Shown: in pieces, positions 51,302-59,856 of the stretch
Numbering within the stretch: the first letter of the stretch is position 1
Layout of the letters: each line of letters begins with the position of its first letter
Source: Bradyrhizobium sp. sBnM-33
GTDB taxonomy: Bacteria > Pseudomonadota > Alphaproteobacteria > Rhizobiales > Xanthobacteraceae
Direction of reading: 5' to 3'
NCBI RefSeq assembly: GCF_032917945.1
Contig: NZ_CP136624.1
Coordinates: 8,913,001 to 8,977,000, forward strand
DNA: 64,000 nt
Notes under the pieces: generated by a model
What the model was told of the DNA's origin: nothing
What the model saw: the letters and a program-made list of their open reading frames with translations, nothing else
The model's database searches: none
Position numbers and translations under genes: made by a program

Positions 51302-52207
51302 GTGGTCAGTGCGATTCAGGTTTGGAATCCGGATGAGTGGGAAGCATTCGCGCTCAGCCTGTTGCAGAATAGGCATGGTGTCCTGAACGTTCACAAAATT
51401 CCTGCCGCTCATAAAGGCGATTTTGGAATAGATTATTACTGCACATCGGAGGCTGTCGCTTACCAGTGCTACGCCGTTGTCGAGCCTATCGACATCTCTA
51501 CTCGAGCTGAGCGGCAAAAAAGGAAGATCACGATAGACACCGGAAAGTTCGTTAAGAACGAAAACGAAATCAAAAAACTTTTCTTGGGAAAGGGGGTAAA
51601 GCATTGGCGCCTGCTCGTGCCATTGCACGATAGCAAAGAAGTAAATCTTCACTGCGCAGATAAAACCCTACAAATACGGATGTTGAGCTGCGCCCATTTA
51701 GACAACGAATTTGACGTTGGGATCGACGATCAGAAGTCTTTCGCACCGAGTGCCATTGCCGCGGGCATGACCGCCCTCACCCAAGTCGCGTTGGAAATTT
51801 CCGCTCCAACTCCGGCAGAATTGAGTAAGTGGCAAGCTGGTTCAACTGACCTTCTAGAAAACGCAAGGCGCAAGCTCGTGAAGCGCACAGGTCCAAAGGG
51901 GCTTGAAGAAGCTGTCGCAGAGGCGATGAATTGCTTGCTCCAAGGGAATTCTGCCCTTGATGCCTTACGTTCAAACGCTCCTGATTTACACGAGAAAGTC
52001 ATCGGCGCCGTCTCGACTCGCGTCCGTCGGTTGAGTCTCGCCGGTTCGCAAGGTGGGCCAACTCCGAATTTGATATTAAATACTGAAATCGATCATCTGA
52101 ATGCAGCGATCAAGGCAGCCGCTCCCAAGCTGGCAGATGATCTCGTCGAACAAATCGCCCTCGGATCGGTTTCCGATTGGATCATGAGATGCCCCCTGGA
52201 TTTTTAA
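51302..52207 (+). CDS. Candidate restriction-nuclease-like effector of an ABC-three-component (ABC-3C) system
   Basis: 301 residues from the GTG at 51302 (GGGGGGAAG 6 bp upstream); an earlier GTG at 51257 is possible. The N-terminal domain reads VWNPDEWEAFALSLLQNRHG, then KGDFGIDYYC (residues 38-47), AVAYQCYA (51-58) and a later Lys/Arg-rich helix. A G-D-x-G-I-D loop followed by a strand with Y-Q-C-Y-A is the layout of Mrr/PD-(D/E)XK-like nucleases with a Gln variant of the E-x-K site. The C-terminal half is helical (LSKWQAGSTDLLENARRKL). It lies 4 bp before the middle-component gene. The AT-richer codon use differs from rpmB and DUF2235. Nuclease activity is inference. Confidence 0.6.
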   Translation: MVSAIQVWNPDEWEAFALSLLQNRHGVLNVHKIPAAHKGDFGIDYYCTSEAVAYQCYAVVEPIDISTRAERQKRKITIDTGKFVKNENEIKKLFLGKGVKHWRLLVPLHDSKEVNLHCADKTLQIRMLSCAHLDNEFDVGIDDQKSFAPSAIAAGMTALTQVALEISAPTPAELSKWQAGSTDLLENARRKLVKRTGPKGLEEAVAEAMNCLLQGNSALDALRSNAPDLHEKVIGAVSTRVRRLSLAGSQGGPTPNLILNTEIDHLNAAIKAAAPKLADDLVEQIALGSVSDWIMRCPLDF

Positions 52208-52211
52208 TCTG

Positions 52212-52693
52212 ATGACGCCTGACAACTCATTTAGAAGTCTGCTGGATACCCCGTTCTCATTCAAGGCGCGGCCGGAACCAGTCGCGGGAGACTTGAGGAT
52301 GGCTTGGGGAGTATCAATCTTGTTGCTGAGCTTGCTTTACAGTCGCGGAAAAAAGGGAAGCTTTCAAAAACTTCAGTTCTTGGCTCACGCCGTAAGAATA
52401 GCTGAGGGACGCGAGGATGTACGTGCGCTACTGCAGGGAAAGCTTCGCGCCGCCGATGTATCTGTACGAGTCGAGCCTTGGCTTAACAGGGCCGTATCTT
52501 ATGCTCACGCACTTAGTTTGTCTCTGTCGACAAGGGCAAGTCTGTCTCGTTAACAGACAGGGGCATAAGAGCTGCTTCTACAATCAAAACTGTTGACGCT
52601 CTTTCCGAAGAGCGCACATTCCTTCACGACGTCGCACCAAAGCTTACCGAGAACCTCCTGAGCAGGATTTGGCGAATGGAGGAATTGGTATGA
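52212..52693 (+). pseudogene. ABC-3C middle-component-like protein, split by a -1 frameshift
   Basis: The first 102 codons (to AVSYAHALS) are in one phase and then reach a stop at 52551-52553. Continuity resumes one base back at 52517 as FVSVDKGKSVSLTDRGIRAA and runs to LLSRIWRMEELV, ending at a TGA (52691-52693) that overlaps the ATPase start by ATGA, the expected coupling. The predicted whole protein is about 160 residues, largely helical, with a winged-helix-like strand/turn (FVSVDKGKSVSLTDRG). The junction AGTTTGTC looks like AGTTTTGTC with one T lost. It may be a real mutation, a sequencing error, or less likely programmed slippage. Confidence 0.65.
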
Positions 52694-54714
52694 CACTCCG
52701 TCTTAGACATTTGCGACTACGTGCCCAGACATCCGCAGGGCCGTACGGAACCGATATCACCTTCGGGTCAGGTTTGACGGTCATTTGGGCTGATAACACA
52801 AGGGGCAAGTCAACCTGCATGCAGGGAATGCTCTACGCGCTTGGCATGGAGCGTATGCTTAGCCCTCGACGGGAGATACCGCTTCCGCATGCAATGACAA
52901 GCTTCATTGAAACAGACAATAAGGAAAGGCACGCTGTTCTTGAATCCGCCGTGTCACTTGAGATCGAGAACGACGAAGGTCAAATTGTTACCGTCCACCG
53001 TCCTGTCAGATCTAAGATTGACAACCGCCTGATCAATGTCGAGTTCGGGCCGACATTAACGACTGGCAGTGCACAAGTATCTCGCAAGAGCTTTTTCGTC
53101 AGCGACCCTGGCGCAGCTACTCGCGAGGATGGCTTCCATTACTTCTTGGAACAATTTCTTGGTTGGGAGCTGCCGACTGTCAAACGGTATGACGCGCCCG
53201 ATGGCAAACTTTACCTAGAGACGATCTTCCCTCTGTTTTGGGTAGAACAGAAAGTTGGTTGGTCGTCTATCCCAGCGGCCATACCAACGTATTTGCGCAT
53301 TCGGGAGGTGCATAAGCGAGCTGTAGAATTCATAATGGACCTCGACGTCCCCCGGCTAGAACTCCGCCGCCAACAGGTAATGGATGACTTAGCGGCAAAC
53401 GCCCGTGAATGGCGCCTCCGTCTTGATGAGATAGAAAGAGTTGTTCGCCGCAGTGGAGGTAGAATCGAAGGAATATCGTCGAAGCCCACTGCGATAACAC
53501 TCGACTTGGACCAAGCCCGTTTGTTCATCGCTGAGAGCAACGATTGGGTGCCCCTGGGCAACCTGCTCACTAACTTTCGGGCGCGGGTAGGAATTCTTTT
53601 GGAAGGTCCCCTCCCCGAAGTTGGAACAGCAGCCGAACAGCTCCGTCTGAAGTTAGAGCAACTAACGCATCGCACAGAACTTCTCAACGCCGAGCGCTTG
53701 CGTAGCTACAGTTCAAAGCAAATCAAGGATGCAGATATTGCCTCCTTAAAACGGCGCATAAAATCGCTCGAAGAAGACCTTCAGAAGAATCAAGACGTAC
53801 AAAAGCTTCAGCGATTCTCAGGCTCCACCGTTGATCTTACACCAGATCGATGCCCGACCTGTGAGCAAGCATTGATGGACACGCTACTAACCCAAGAGAT
53901 ACTGACCGCTGTAATGCCGATCGAAGACAATATCGAGTATCTTCGATCACAGCTAGCGATGTTCCGTGACGTTCTTGTCCGAGAGGAAGAAGCATTAGCC
54001 GAGCTGACTCAGACTGTCGCCGTCGCCGATCGAGAGCTGATAGATCTATACGCGCAAATTCGGACCTTACGAACCGACTTAGTATCGCCTAACAGTTCTC
54101 CTTCTGCCGCTGTAGTCGAGGAGCGAGTCCGATTAGAGATTCGCGTTCGAGAATTGGAAGAACTCCAAGCTGCCGTCGACGACTTAATCGCCCAACTGAG
54201 AACCCTCTCCGAGAGTTATGCAAAGCTTTTAGCGGAACAAGCTTCGCTGCCAGCCGACAAAATGAGCGTACATGATCGGCGCAAACTTAAAAAATTGACC
54301 TCGATTGTTTGTGACCAAGCTAAGCAGTTTGGTTTCAGTACTTTTGATCCGGACGAAGTCACCATTTCCGATGATACCTATCGGCCACAAAAGGAAGGAT
54401 TTGAAATTGGGTTTGAGACTTCGGCGAGTGACGCCATTCGGCTTAAGTGGGCGTATCAACTTGGCCTGCTCGAACTAGGGATAATTGAATCAACTAATCA
54501 TCCGGGACTCTTGGTATTTGATGAACCAAGGCAACAGTCATCCGCGAAGGTGAGTTTTGAGCGCCTGCTCAAGCGAGCGTCGGCCGCGAAGCAGAGTAAT
54601 CGTCAAGTGATATTCTCAACCAGCGAAGACCTGTCAAACCTTGAACGCATTCTACAGGACCTAGACTGCAATCAACGGATATTCCCAGGCTATATGATAC
54701 AACCGCTAAGCTGA
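52690..54714 (+). CDS. SMC/Rad50-like ABC ATPase of an ABC-3C system
   Basis: 674 residues from the ATG at 52690 (an earlier ATG at 52669 exists, but the ATGA overlap with the previous gene favours 52690). Head domain: TSAGPYGTDITFGSGLTVIWADNTRGKSTCM, with Walker A GKST at residues 39-42 and an unusual TRGKST loop. A coiled coil about 250 residues long (from about 215 to 500) is interrupted by a CPTC hook (388-391). The Walker B is LLVFDEP (D611, E612). Such ATPases sense DNA ends or other damage and gate an effector. The segment PLFWVEQKVGWSSIPAAIPTYLRIREV is typical of the ABC-3C ATPase family. ATP hydrolysis looks possible. Confidence 0.8.
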   Translation: MTLRLRHLRLRAQTSAGPYGTDITFGSGLTVIWADNTRGKSTCMQGMLYALGMERMLSPRREIPLPHAMTSFIETDNKERHAVLESAVSLEIENDEGQIVTVHRPVRSKIDNRLINVEFGPTLTTGSAQVSRKSFFVSDPGAATREDGFHYFLEQFLGWELPTVKRYDAPDGKLYLETIFPLFWVEQKVGWSSIPAAIPTYLRIREVHKRAVEFIMDLDVPRLELRRQQVMDDLAANAREWRLRLDEIERVVRRSGGRIEGISSKPTAITLDLDQARLFIAESNDWVPLGNLLTNFRARVGILLEGPLPEVGTAAEQLRLKLEQLTHRTELLNAERLRSYSSKQIKDADIASLKRRIKSLEEDLQKNQDVQKLQRFSGSTVDLTPDRCPTCEQALMDTLLTQEILTAVMPIEDNIEYLRSQLAMFRDVLVREEEALAELTQTVAVADRELIDLYAQIRTLRTDLVSPNSSPSAAVVEERVRLEIRVRELEELQAAVDDLIAQLRTLSESYAKLLAEQASLPADKMSVHDRRKLKKLTSIVCDQAKQFGFSTFDPDEVTISDDTYRPQKEGFEIGFETSASDAIRLKWAYQLGLLELGIIESTNHPGLLVFDEPRQQSSAKVSFERLLKRASAAKQSNRQVIFSTSEDLSNLERILQDLDCNQRIFPGYMIQPLS

Positions 54715-54888
54715 AACTCTGCTGGGCAGCGGCACCAAGCGAAGGTAGAACGACATCGAAGCCCGTCGCGTTGCTGCGGGCCCTATATCAACGCAACCAT
54801 CGGTTTCGACCGGCCAAGCTAGGCATCGGGCGCTCGCCAAAGAGCCTGATGCGCATGTTCGGCTCCGATGCTTAAAGGGAGAAGACGG

Positions 54889-55478
54889 ATGGATGCATTT
54901 GAGCAGGTCGTCGCTGAAATTCTTTGGATAGAAGGATACTGGGTGCGCACCTCGGTGAAAATAGAACTGACCAAGAATGAGAAAAAGACGATTGGCCGTC
55001 CCTCATCCCCGCGTTGGGAGTTAGATATCGTTGCATATAGTGGTCGCGACAACGTATTGCGCGTTGTTGAGTGTAAGAGCTACCTGGATTCGCTGGGCGT
55101 GCAAGCTCAGGGGTTTGATCCAGAATCGAAGAACGCCACTCGTTATAAGCTATTCAATGATGATGTTCTCCGCGAGACCGTATTTGGTCGGCTTGCTCAG
55201 CAGTTTACTGCCGCAGGTCTCTGCCGCCCGTCGCCCGAAATTAAGCTGTGTCTGGCGTGTGGAAAGATCAATGAGAAGGGTCGGCAAGCATAAGAATGCA
55301 CTTCAATCGAAAAGTTTGGGAATTGTGGGACGAAACTTGGCTAAGGCCACGCCTCGAACTTATGGCAGAAAGGGGTTACGAAAACCAAACCTCCGCTGTC
55401 GTAGCAAAGCTGCTGTTAAGGGGCACACTTTCGAAAAATTCGACCTCTGACGTCTCCGGACACGCCCAGTGCACATAG
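54889..55478 (+). pseudogene. PD-(D/E)XK nuclease-like gene split by a frameshift
   Basis: The first part (135 codons) reads MDAFEQVVAEILWIEGYWVRTSV, then WELDIVAYSG (E44, D46) and VVECKSYL (E61, K63), the D..ExK site of restriction-type nucleases, and ends CGKINEKGRQA-stop at 55291-55293. Two bases later a second frame starts MHFNRKVWELWDETWLRPRL and continues RGYENQTSAVVAKLLLRG. It looks like the natural C-terminus of the same protein, reached by a -1 shift. It could also be a separate, reinitiated polypeptide. AGGGAG precedes the first ATG. Function is inferred from the fold only. Confidence 0.6.
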
Positions 55479-55490
55479 CAGGAGGCGGCG

Positions 55491-56042
55491 ATGTCAAGCG
55501 ATACCGAAGCGGAGATTCGAGTTTATACATATATCGGCCTCTGCCTGCTATGTATTCAACAGGCCGAAAGGTTGCTGCAAAAATCTATCGACACGGTCCT
55601 CGATAATCCTGACATAAGGCTTCTCGAACAAACTGAACTCGAACGAAAACAGACTTTGGGGAATTTTCTCCGAAGGCTTCGAAGGCGCGTTAGACTTGAG
55701 CCTGACGTAAGGGACAGACTTTATAAGTTCCTCGATATGAGGAACAAGTTCGTGCACGAATTGTCGGACATTCCAGGCTTCGATCTACGAACGGAAGACG
55801 GCCGACAGCTAGCTATGGAATTCATTATCGAACTCACTTTCCTAGCACTTTCGACGACGATCCTGTTTGCGACTCTATATAGTGTATGGGCAAAAGATAC
55901 ATACAACGAAGAGTTCTTTGAGGTAGAAGGGACCGAGGCCAAGCAATTGCTCGCGATGTTTGAAGAGCGTTTTGGCACGACAGCTCGAACAATTCTCGCT
56001 GGCAGGTCTTCGAAAGCCACTAGTAAACGAAAAGGCGCCTAG
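55491..56042 (+). CDS. HEPN-like small protein (candidate RNase or partner)
   Basis: 183 residues, all-helical. The segment RDRLYKFLDMRNKFVHELSD carries R84-N85-x3-H89, the R-x4-6-H signature of HEPN domains, with the polar residue after Arg as usual. Two helices before it (IGLCLLCIQQAERLLQKSIDTVL) fit the HEPN fold. The following segment LTFLALSTTILFATLYS is strongly hydrophobic and might be a membrane helix. It starts 12 bp after the nuclease-like gene. HEPN proteins are common RNases in defence and toxin systems; activity here is inference. Confidence 0.6.
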   Translation: MSSDTEAEIRVYTYIGLCLLCIQQAERLLQKSIDTVLDNPDIRLLEQTELERKQTLGNFLRRLRRRVRLEPDVRDRLYKFLDMRNKFVHELSDIPGFDLRTEDGRQLAMEFIIELTFLALSTTILFATLYSVWAKDTYNEEFFEVEGTEAKQLLAMFEERFGTTARTILAGRSSKATSKRKGA

Positions 56043-56180
56043 ATCGGAGCAGTTTTGAAGAGGTCAGGGCATCGAGATGATGCCATCAAACTCCCGTTTG
56101 GGGACACCGATTAAAGCAATAGCCTCAATTCGCGCTCCACGATATTCTCGCCCAGGTAGCCCCTGCCCCGCGAGTCCCCC

Positions 56181-57467
56181 ATGCGTAACATCATCATCTG
56201 CTGCGACGGCACCGGCAACGAGATTTCCGAGAACATCTCCAATGTGCTCAAGCTGTATCGCTGCCTGCGCAAGACGGAGAAGACCGAGCCGCGGCAGATG
56301 GTGTTTTATGATCCCGGCGTCGGCACGCTGGAGCGGCCGGACGCCTGGCACAGGCTGAAGCAGGATTTCAACGCCATCCTCGGCCTCCTCACCGGCTATG
56401 GGCTCGATGACAACGTGCTCGCGGCCTATTGCTTCCTGGTCCACCATTATCGCGAAGGCGACCAGATCTACCTGTTCGGCTTTTCCCGCGGCGCCTATAC
56501 CGTGCGGGTGCTGGCGGGGCTGGTGCACAAGATTGGATTGATCTCGCCCGAGCAGGTCAATCTCGCAGGCAGCGGCCTGATCGCGTACAAGCAGTTCTCC
56601 TCGGATGAAGCGCCGAAGCTGCGGGCCGAGGCGAAGCTGCTCAGCGATGCCGGCGACGCGCAAGGGCCGCTGCCGCAGACCGCGTTCGACAACGCCGCGC
56701 AATTCGCGCGCATCACCTCGGCGCGCTGGCCGACGATCCGCTTCGTCGGCGTCTGGGATACGGTCGCGAGCGTGATCGTGCCGCGGGCCGATCGGTTCTA
56801 TTGGCCGAGTCTCGAGGAGCTCGCGTTCACCACTGCGAACCCGAGCGTGCGGACGTTCCGGCAGGCGATCTCGATCGACGAGCGGCGCGCCATGTTCCGC
56901 CTCAAGAAGTGGGACGACCCGCAGACCTTCCGGCACAACCGCTTCAACGACATCAACGCCGAGCCGCAGGATATTTTGCAGGTGTGGTTCGCCGGCGTGC
57001 ATGCCGATATCGGCGGCGGCTATCCGGAAAAGGAAAGCGGGATTTCAAAATATCCGCTGCTCTGGATGATCGACGAGGCGACAAAATGCGGGGTTCGCGT
57101 CAACCAGGCCACCGTCAACCAGCTCGCCTGGGGCATCCAGCGCAAGGGCAGCCCGTTCTCCTATGTCGCGCCTGACGTGCGCGGCGAGCTGCACGAGTCG
57201 CTGCGCGGCGCGTGGTGGCTGCTCGAATATCTGCCGAAGCGCGCGAAGTACAGGGAATGGCCGGCGCGGCAGACGCATTTCGGCTACTACATCCCCGACG
57301 CCGAGCCGCGGCTGATCCCCGACGGCGCCGTGATCCACGAATCCGCGCTGATGCGCATGGACGCGCTGCCGAGCTATCGGCCGGTGAACCTGCCGAAGCA
57401 GTACGAGAAATTCCCGATGCCCGTGCCGCCGGCGCATGCGAGCGCGGAAGAGGTCGTGGCGGAATAA
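56181..57467 (+). CDS. DUF2235 alpha/beta hydrolase domain protein
   Basis: 428 residues. MRNIIICCDGTGNE is the DUF2235 start. GFSRGA (about residues 100-105) is the nucleophile elbow, and RFVGVWDTVASVI and FAGVHADIGGGYPEKESG supply the acid and His regions. DUF2235 occurs in type VI secretion effectors (Tle-class phospholipases) and in chromosomal housekeeping-like hydrolases. There is no T6SS gene or VgrG domain here, so the second is more likely. High GC places it outside the island. Confidence 0.88.
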   Translation: MRNIIICCDGTGNEISENISNVLKLYRCLRKTEKTEPRQMVFYDPGVGTLERPDAWHRLKQDFNAILGLLTGYGLDDNVLAAYCFLVHHYREGDQIYLFGFSRGAYTVRVLAGLVHKIGLISPEQVNLAGSGLIAYKQFSSDEAPKLRAEAKLLSDAGDAQGPLPQTAFDNAAQFARITSARWPTIRFVGVWDTVASVIVPRADRFYWPSLEELAFTTANPSVRTFRQAISIDERRAMFRLKKWDDPQTFRHNRFNDINAEPQDILQVWFAGVHADIGGGYPEKESGISKYPLLWMIDEATKCGVRVNQATVNQLAWGIQRKGSPFSYVAPDVRGELHESLRGAWWLLEYLPKRAKYREWPARQTHFGYYIPDAEPRLIPDGAVIHESALMRMDALPSYRPVNLPKQYEKFPMPVPPAHASAEEVVAE

Positions 57468-57966
57468 CGCTCGCTCTCTCCACCCGCCATTGCGAGCGAA
57501 CAGTCTTCAATCGTCATTGGTGAGGCCTGACATCTGTGATCCCGTGTGTGACTGCCCGACGGGCAAATCACTTCGTCGCGCGAAAACCTGTCCAGCCCTT
57601 GGCGGAAAAATATTCCGCTTCGCGCCAGACCCAAATCAATCCTACAACTCCTCGCATCCCGCCTCATCGAAGAGGGGCGTACGCGTCGTCACGATACGTG
57701 GAGTGCGGGGAGCGGTGGACGCGGAAGCGATCGCGCGCGCGAGGCGTTGCAGGGCGGCCGAAAGGCCGTGAGCAATTAATCAGCGCAGGACGAGCGGCGC
57801 ATTCGCGTACGGCAAAACCGTGTGGTCCTGGCGCCCGTGGCTGGCGTCAAGCTTTGCGGAGGCGACCGCCGCCCAACCGGGCCGGCGACGCCAGCAAATT
57901 CGCGAAGCGATGGAGGCAAAAGGAATTCGTCTCCAGGGAGAGCACGGCATAAGCCGTAAAACCACT
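57468..57966. other. Gene-free intergenic DNA, mostly repeat-like
   Basis: About 500 bp with no convincing gene. It starts with a degenerate family 1 fragment (CCATTGCGAGCGAACAG, 57486) and continues with GC-rich sequence of the kind repeated between genes in related genomes. Confidence 0.55.
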
Positions 57967-58078
57967 GCGCAGGGAATGCCGGCGTGCCCCGGCTGTACCT
58001 GTATGCTCGTGTGCGCAACTCCTAGCGCTATTTGCACACGAGACCGCGGGTGCAGCAAGCACCTGGCATTCCCTGCGC
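57967..58078. repeat. Long dispersed palindrome, family 7
   Basis: Outer arms GCGCAGGGAATGCC and GGCATTCCCTGCGC are exact 14 bp complements. Inner arms CTCGTGTGC and GCACACGAG are also exact. The element would fold into a tall hairpin and may be transcribed. Confidence 0.85.
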
Positions 58079-58149
58079 CCTCTCGATTGATGGGCGTGAA
58101 CGAAATGCAACGCTCGGGCGAAACAAGCCGCGAGAACGCGGCGGTGTGT

Positions 58150-58570
58150 CTTCCCCCTCTCCCGCTTGCGGGTCGAGACGAGCAGAGCTCGCTCTGAGAG
58201 GGTCGGGGTGGGGGTGCCTCCACATAATGACTCGTCGAAGGGAAAGAGATCCACGCTGAATGGGAATCGTAGGACGAGAAGAGCGGAAGCTTCTCCCTGC
58301 TGCAAAACTCAACGCGTTATGCGGAGGCACCCCCACCCCTGCCCTCCCCCGCAAGCGGGAGAGGGGGCGCACCTGTCGTGGACGAGCATCAATGATCGAA
58401 TCGATGGGCCGAAGCGTGAAGCGCGCATGCCATCGCCGCACGGGCGGTGAGCTCCCTCCCCCCTTGCGGGGGAGGGTTGGGGAGAGGGGTAGCCACACGG
58501 CGCGCTCGTTATGCGGAGGCACCCCCACCCCGGCCCTCCCCCGCAAGCGGGAGAGGGAGAAGAAAGCCCG
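58150..58570. repeat. Cluster of three family 3 repeats
   Basis: Repeated units with GAGGCACCCCCACCCC(T/G)GCCCTCCCCCGCAAGCGGGAGAG at about 58324-58374 and 58517-58558. An inverted copy (CCCTCTCCCGCTTGCGGG to GGGGTGGGGGTGCCTC) lies at about 58155-58222. A CCTCCCCCCTTGCGGGGGAGG hairpin (58455) lies between. No coding sequence before the DUF2336 start. Confidence 0.8.
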
Positions 58571-58691
58571 CCCCACCCTGCCGCCGCATTCCCGCCGCCG
58601 CGGAACCCAAATGGTTTACGAATCGTTCAACTCTGCTCCCTATCCTCACCTATCTGCTGCCAGAACCGGCTTGAAACGCTCAGGACGAGCG

Positions 58692-59819
58692 ATGTTGGAA
58701 CGATCGATCACCGAGGAGGTCGAGGCGGCCATCGAGGCCGGCTCGGCGGAAAAACATCTGGATGCGCTGAAGCAGGTCAGCGACCTGTTTCTGCTGTCCG
58801 CCGACGGCTATTCCGGCGAGCAGATCGAGCTGTTCGGCGACGTGCTGGAACGGCTGATCCGCACCATCGAGCTGCGCGCGCTGGCCGATGTCTCCGCGCG
58901 CATTGCGCTCGCCGAATTGAGCACGCAGCTCGCTTCCGTCAAGCAGGCGCCGGCGGCCGTGATCCGACGGCTCGCGCACAATGACGAGATTACGATCGCG
59001 CGTCCGGTGCTGGCCGAATCGGCGCGGCTGACGGCGGACGATCTGGTGGAGTTGGCCGAGATCAAGGGCGAGCAGCATCTGCTGGCGATCTCCGGACGCT
59101 GGTGGCTGACCGAGATCGTCACCGATGCGCTGCTCAAGCGGCATTATCCTTCCGTCAGCCGGCGCCTCGTCACCAATCCAGGCGCGCGGATGTCGGCGGC
59201 GGGCTACGCGATCGTGCTGAAGCAGGCGGAGAGCGATCCTGATTTGGCGGTCGAGACCGGCATCCGCATCGACCTGCCGGCCGAGCAGCGCCGGCAATTG
59301 CTGCAGAGCGCGACTGAAGCCGTGCGCACGCGGCTGCTGTCGCGCGCACCGCCGCATCTGTTCGAGGAAATCCGCAACGCGATCGCCGCCGCGGCCGGCG
59401 GCGCCGGCCGCGAAATGTCGCGCGCGCGCGATTTCACCATGGCGCGCCGCTTCGTTGCAGCGCTCGCCAAGCACGGCAAGCTGAACGAGCCGGCGCTATT
59501 GGCATTTGCGAGAGAGCGGAAATACGCCGAGACGGTTGCGGCGCTCGCCGAACTGTCCGGAACGAGCGTCGAGGTGATCCGCCCGGTGATGCAGAGCCTG
59601 CGCGATGACGGCGTGCTGATCCCCTGCCGGGTCGCCGGATTGAGCTGGGACACCGTCGCCGCCGTGCTCGAAAGCCGCTTCGCCTCCGGCTCGATGGGCC
59701 GGCATGAACTGGCGAAAGCGAGAGAGCAATACGCCAAGCTGACGGTCGAAAACGCGCGCCGCCTGCTGCGGTTCTGGCAGGTCCGCCCCGTCGACGCGGC
59801 GCCGAAGCCGCCGCGCTAA
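58692..59819 (+). CDS. DUF2336 protein
   Basis: About 375 residues from the ATG at 58692 with AGGACGAG upstream; an in-frame ATG at 58611 would add 27 residues. The helical repeat-like body (LDALKQVSDLFLLSADGYSGEQIELFGDVLERLI; ALADVSARIALAELSTQLASVKQAPAAVIRRLAHNDEITIARPVLAESARLTADDLVELA) is the DUF2336 signature, a HEAT-like helical fold. The family is nearly restricted to Alphaproteobacteria. Function unknown. Monocistronic. Confidence 0.85.
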   Translation: MLERSITEEVEAAIEAGSAEKHLDALKQVSDLFLLSADGYSGEQIELFGDVLERLIRTIELRALADVSARIALAELSTQLASVKQAPAAVIRRLAHNDEITIARPVLAESARLTADDLVELAEIKGEQHLLAISGRWWLTEIVTDALLKRHYPSVSRRLVTNPGARMSAAGYAIVLKQAESDPDLAVETGIRIDLPAEQRRQLLQSATEAVRTRLLSRAPPHLFEEIRNAIAAAAGGAGREMSRARDFTMARRFVAALAKHGKLNEPALLAFARERKYAETVAALAELSGTSVEVIRPVMQSLRDDGVLIPCRVAGLSWDTVAAVLESRFASGSMGRHELAKAREQYAKLTVENARRLLRFWQVRPVDAAPKPPR

Positions 59820-59856
59820 AAGGGTCATGGTGAACGGGAGAGCGCGCCGCATACTT

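Noticed and set aside
52505..52525. Programmed -1 frameshift in the middle component
   Set aside because: The sequence CTTAGTTTG is not an X-XXY-YYZ slippery heptamer and no downstream pseudoknot was evident, so mutation or error is more likely.
51240..56060. Prophage or integrative element
   Set aside because: No integrase, structural, replication or mobilisation gene and no tRNA attachment site.
56064..57002. 312-codon minus-strand frame over DUF2235 with the ending IGVPKREFDGIISMP
   Set aside because: The last residues look protein-like and might be a remnant at the island edge, but the rest is the antisense of a clear DUF2235 gene and I could not match the ending to a family.
56181..57467. 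Type VI secretion effector
   Set aside because: DUF2235 alone is not sufficient; no VgrG, PAAR, adaptor or immunity gene is nearby.
58150..58570. Possible CRISPR array
   Set aside because: The units are inverted and unequal, with no regular spacers and no cas genes; they are dispersed family 3 repeats.
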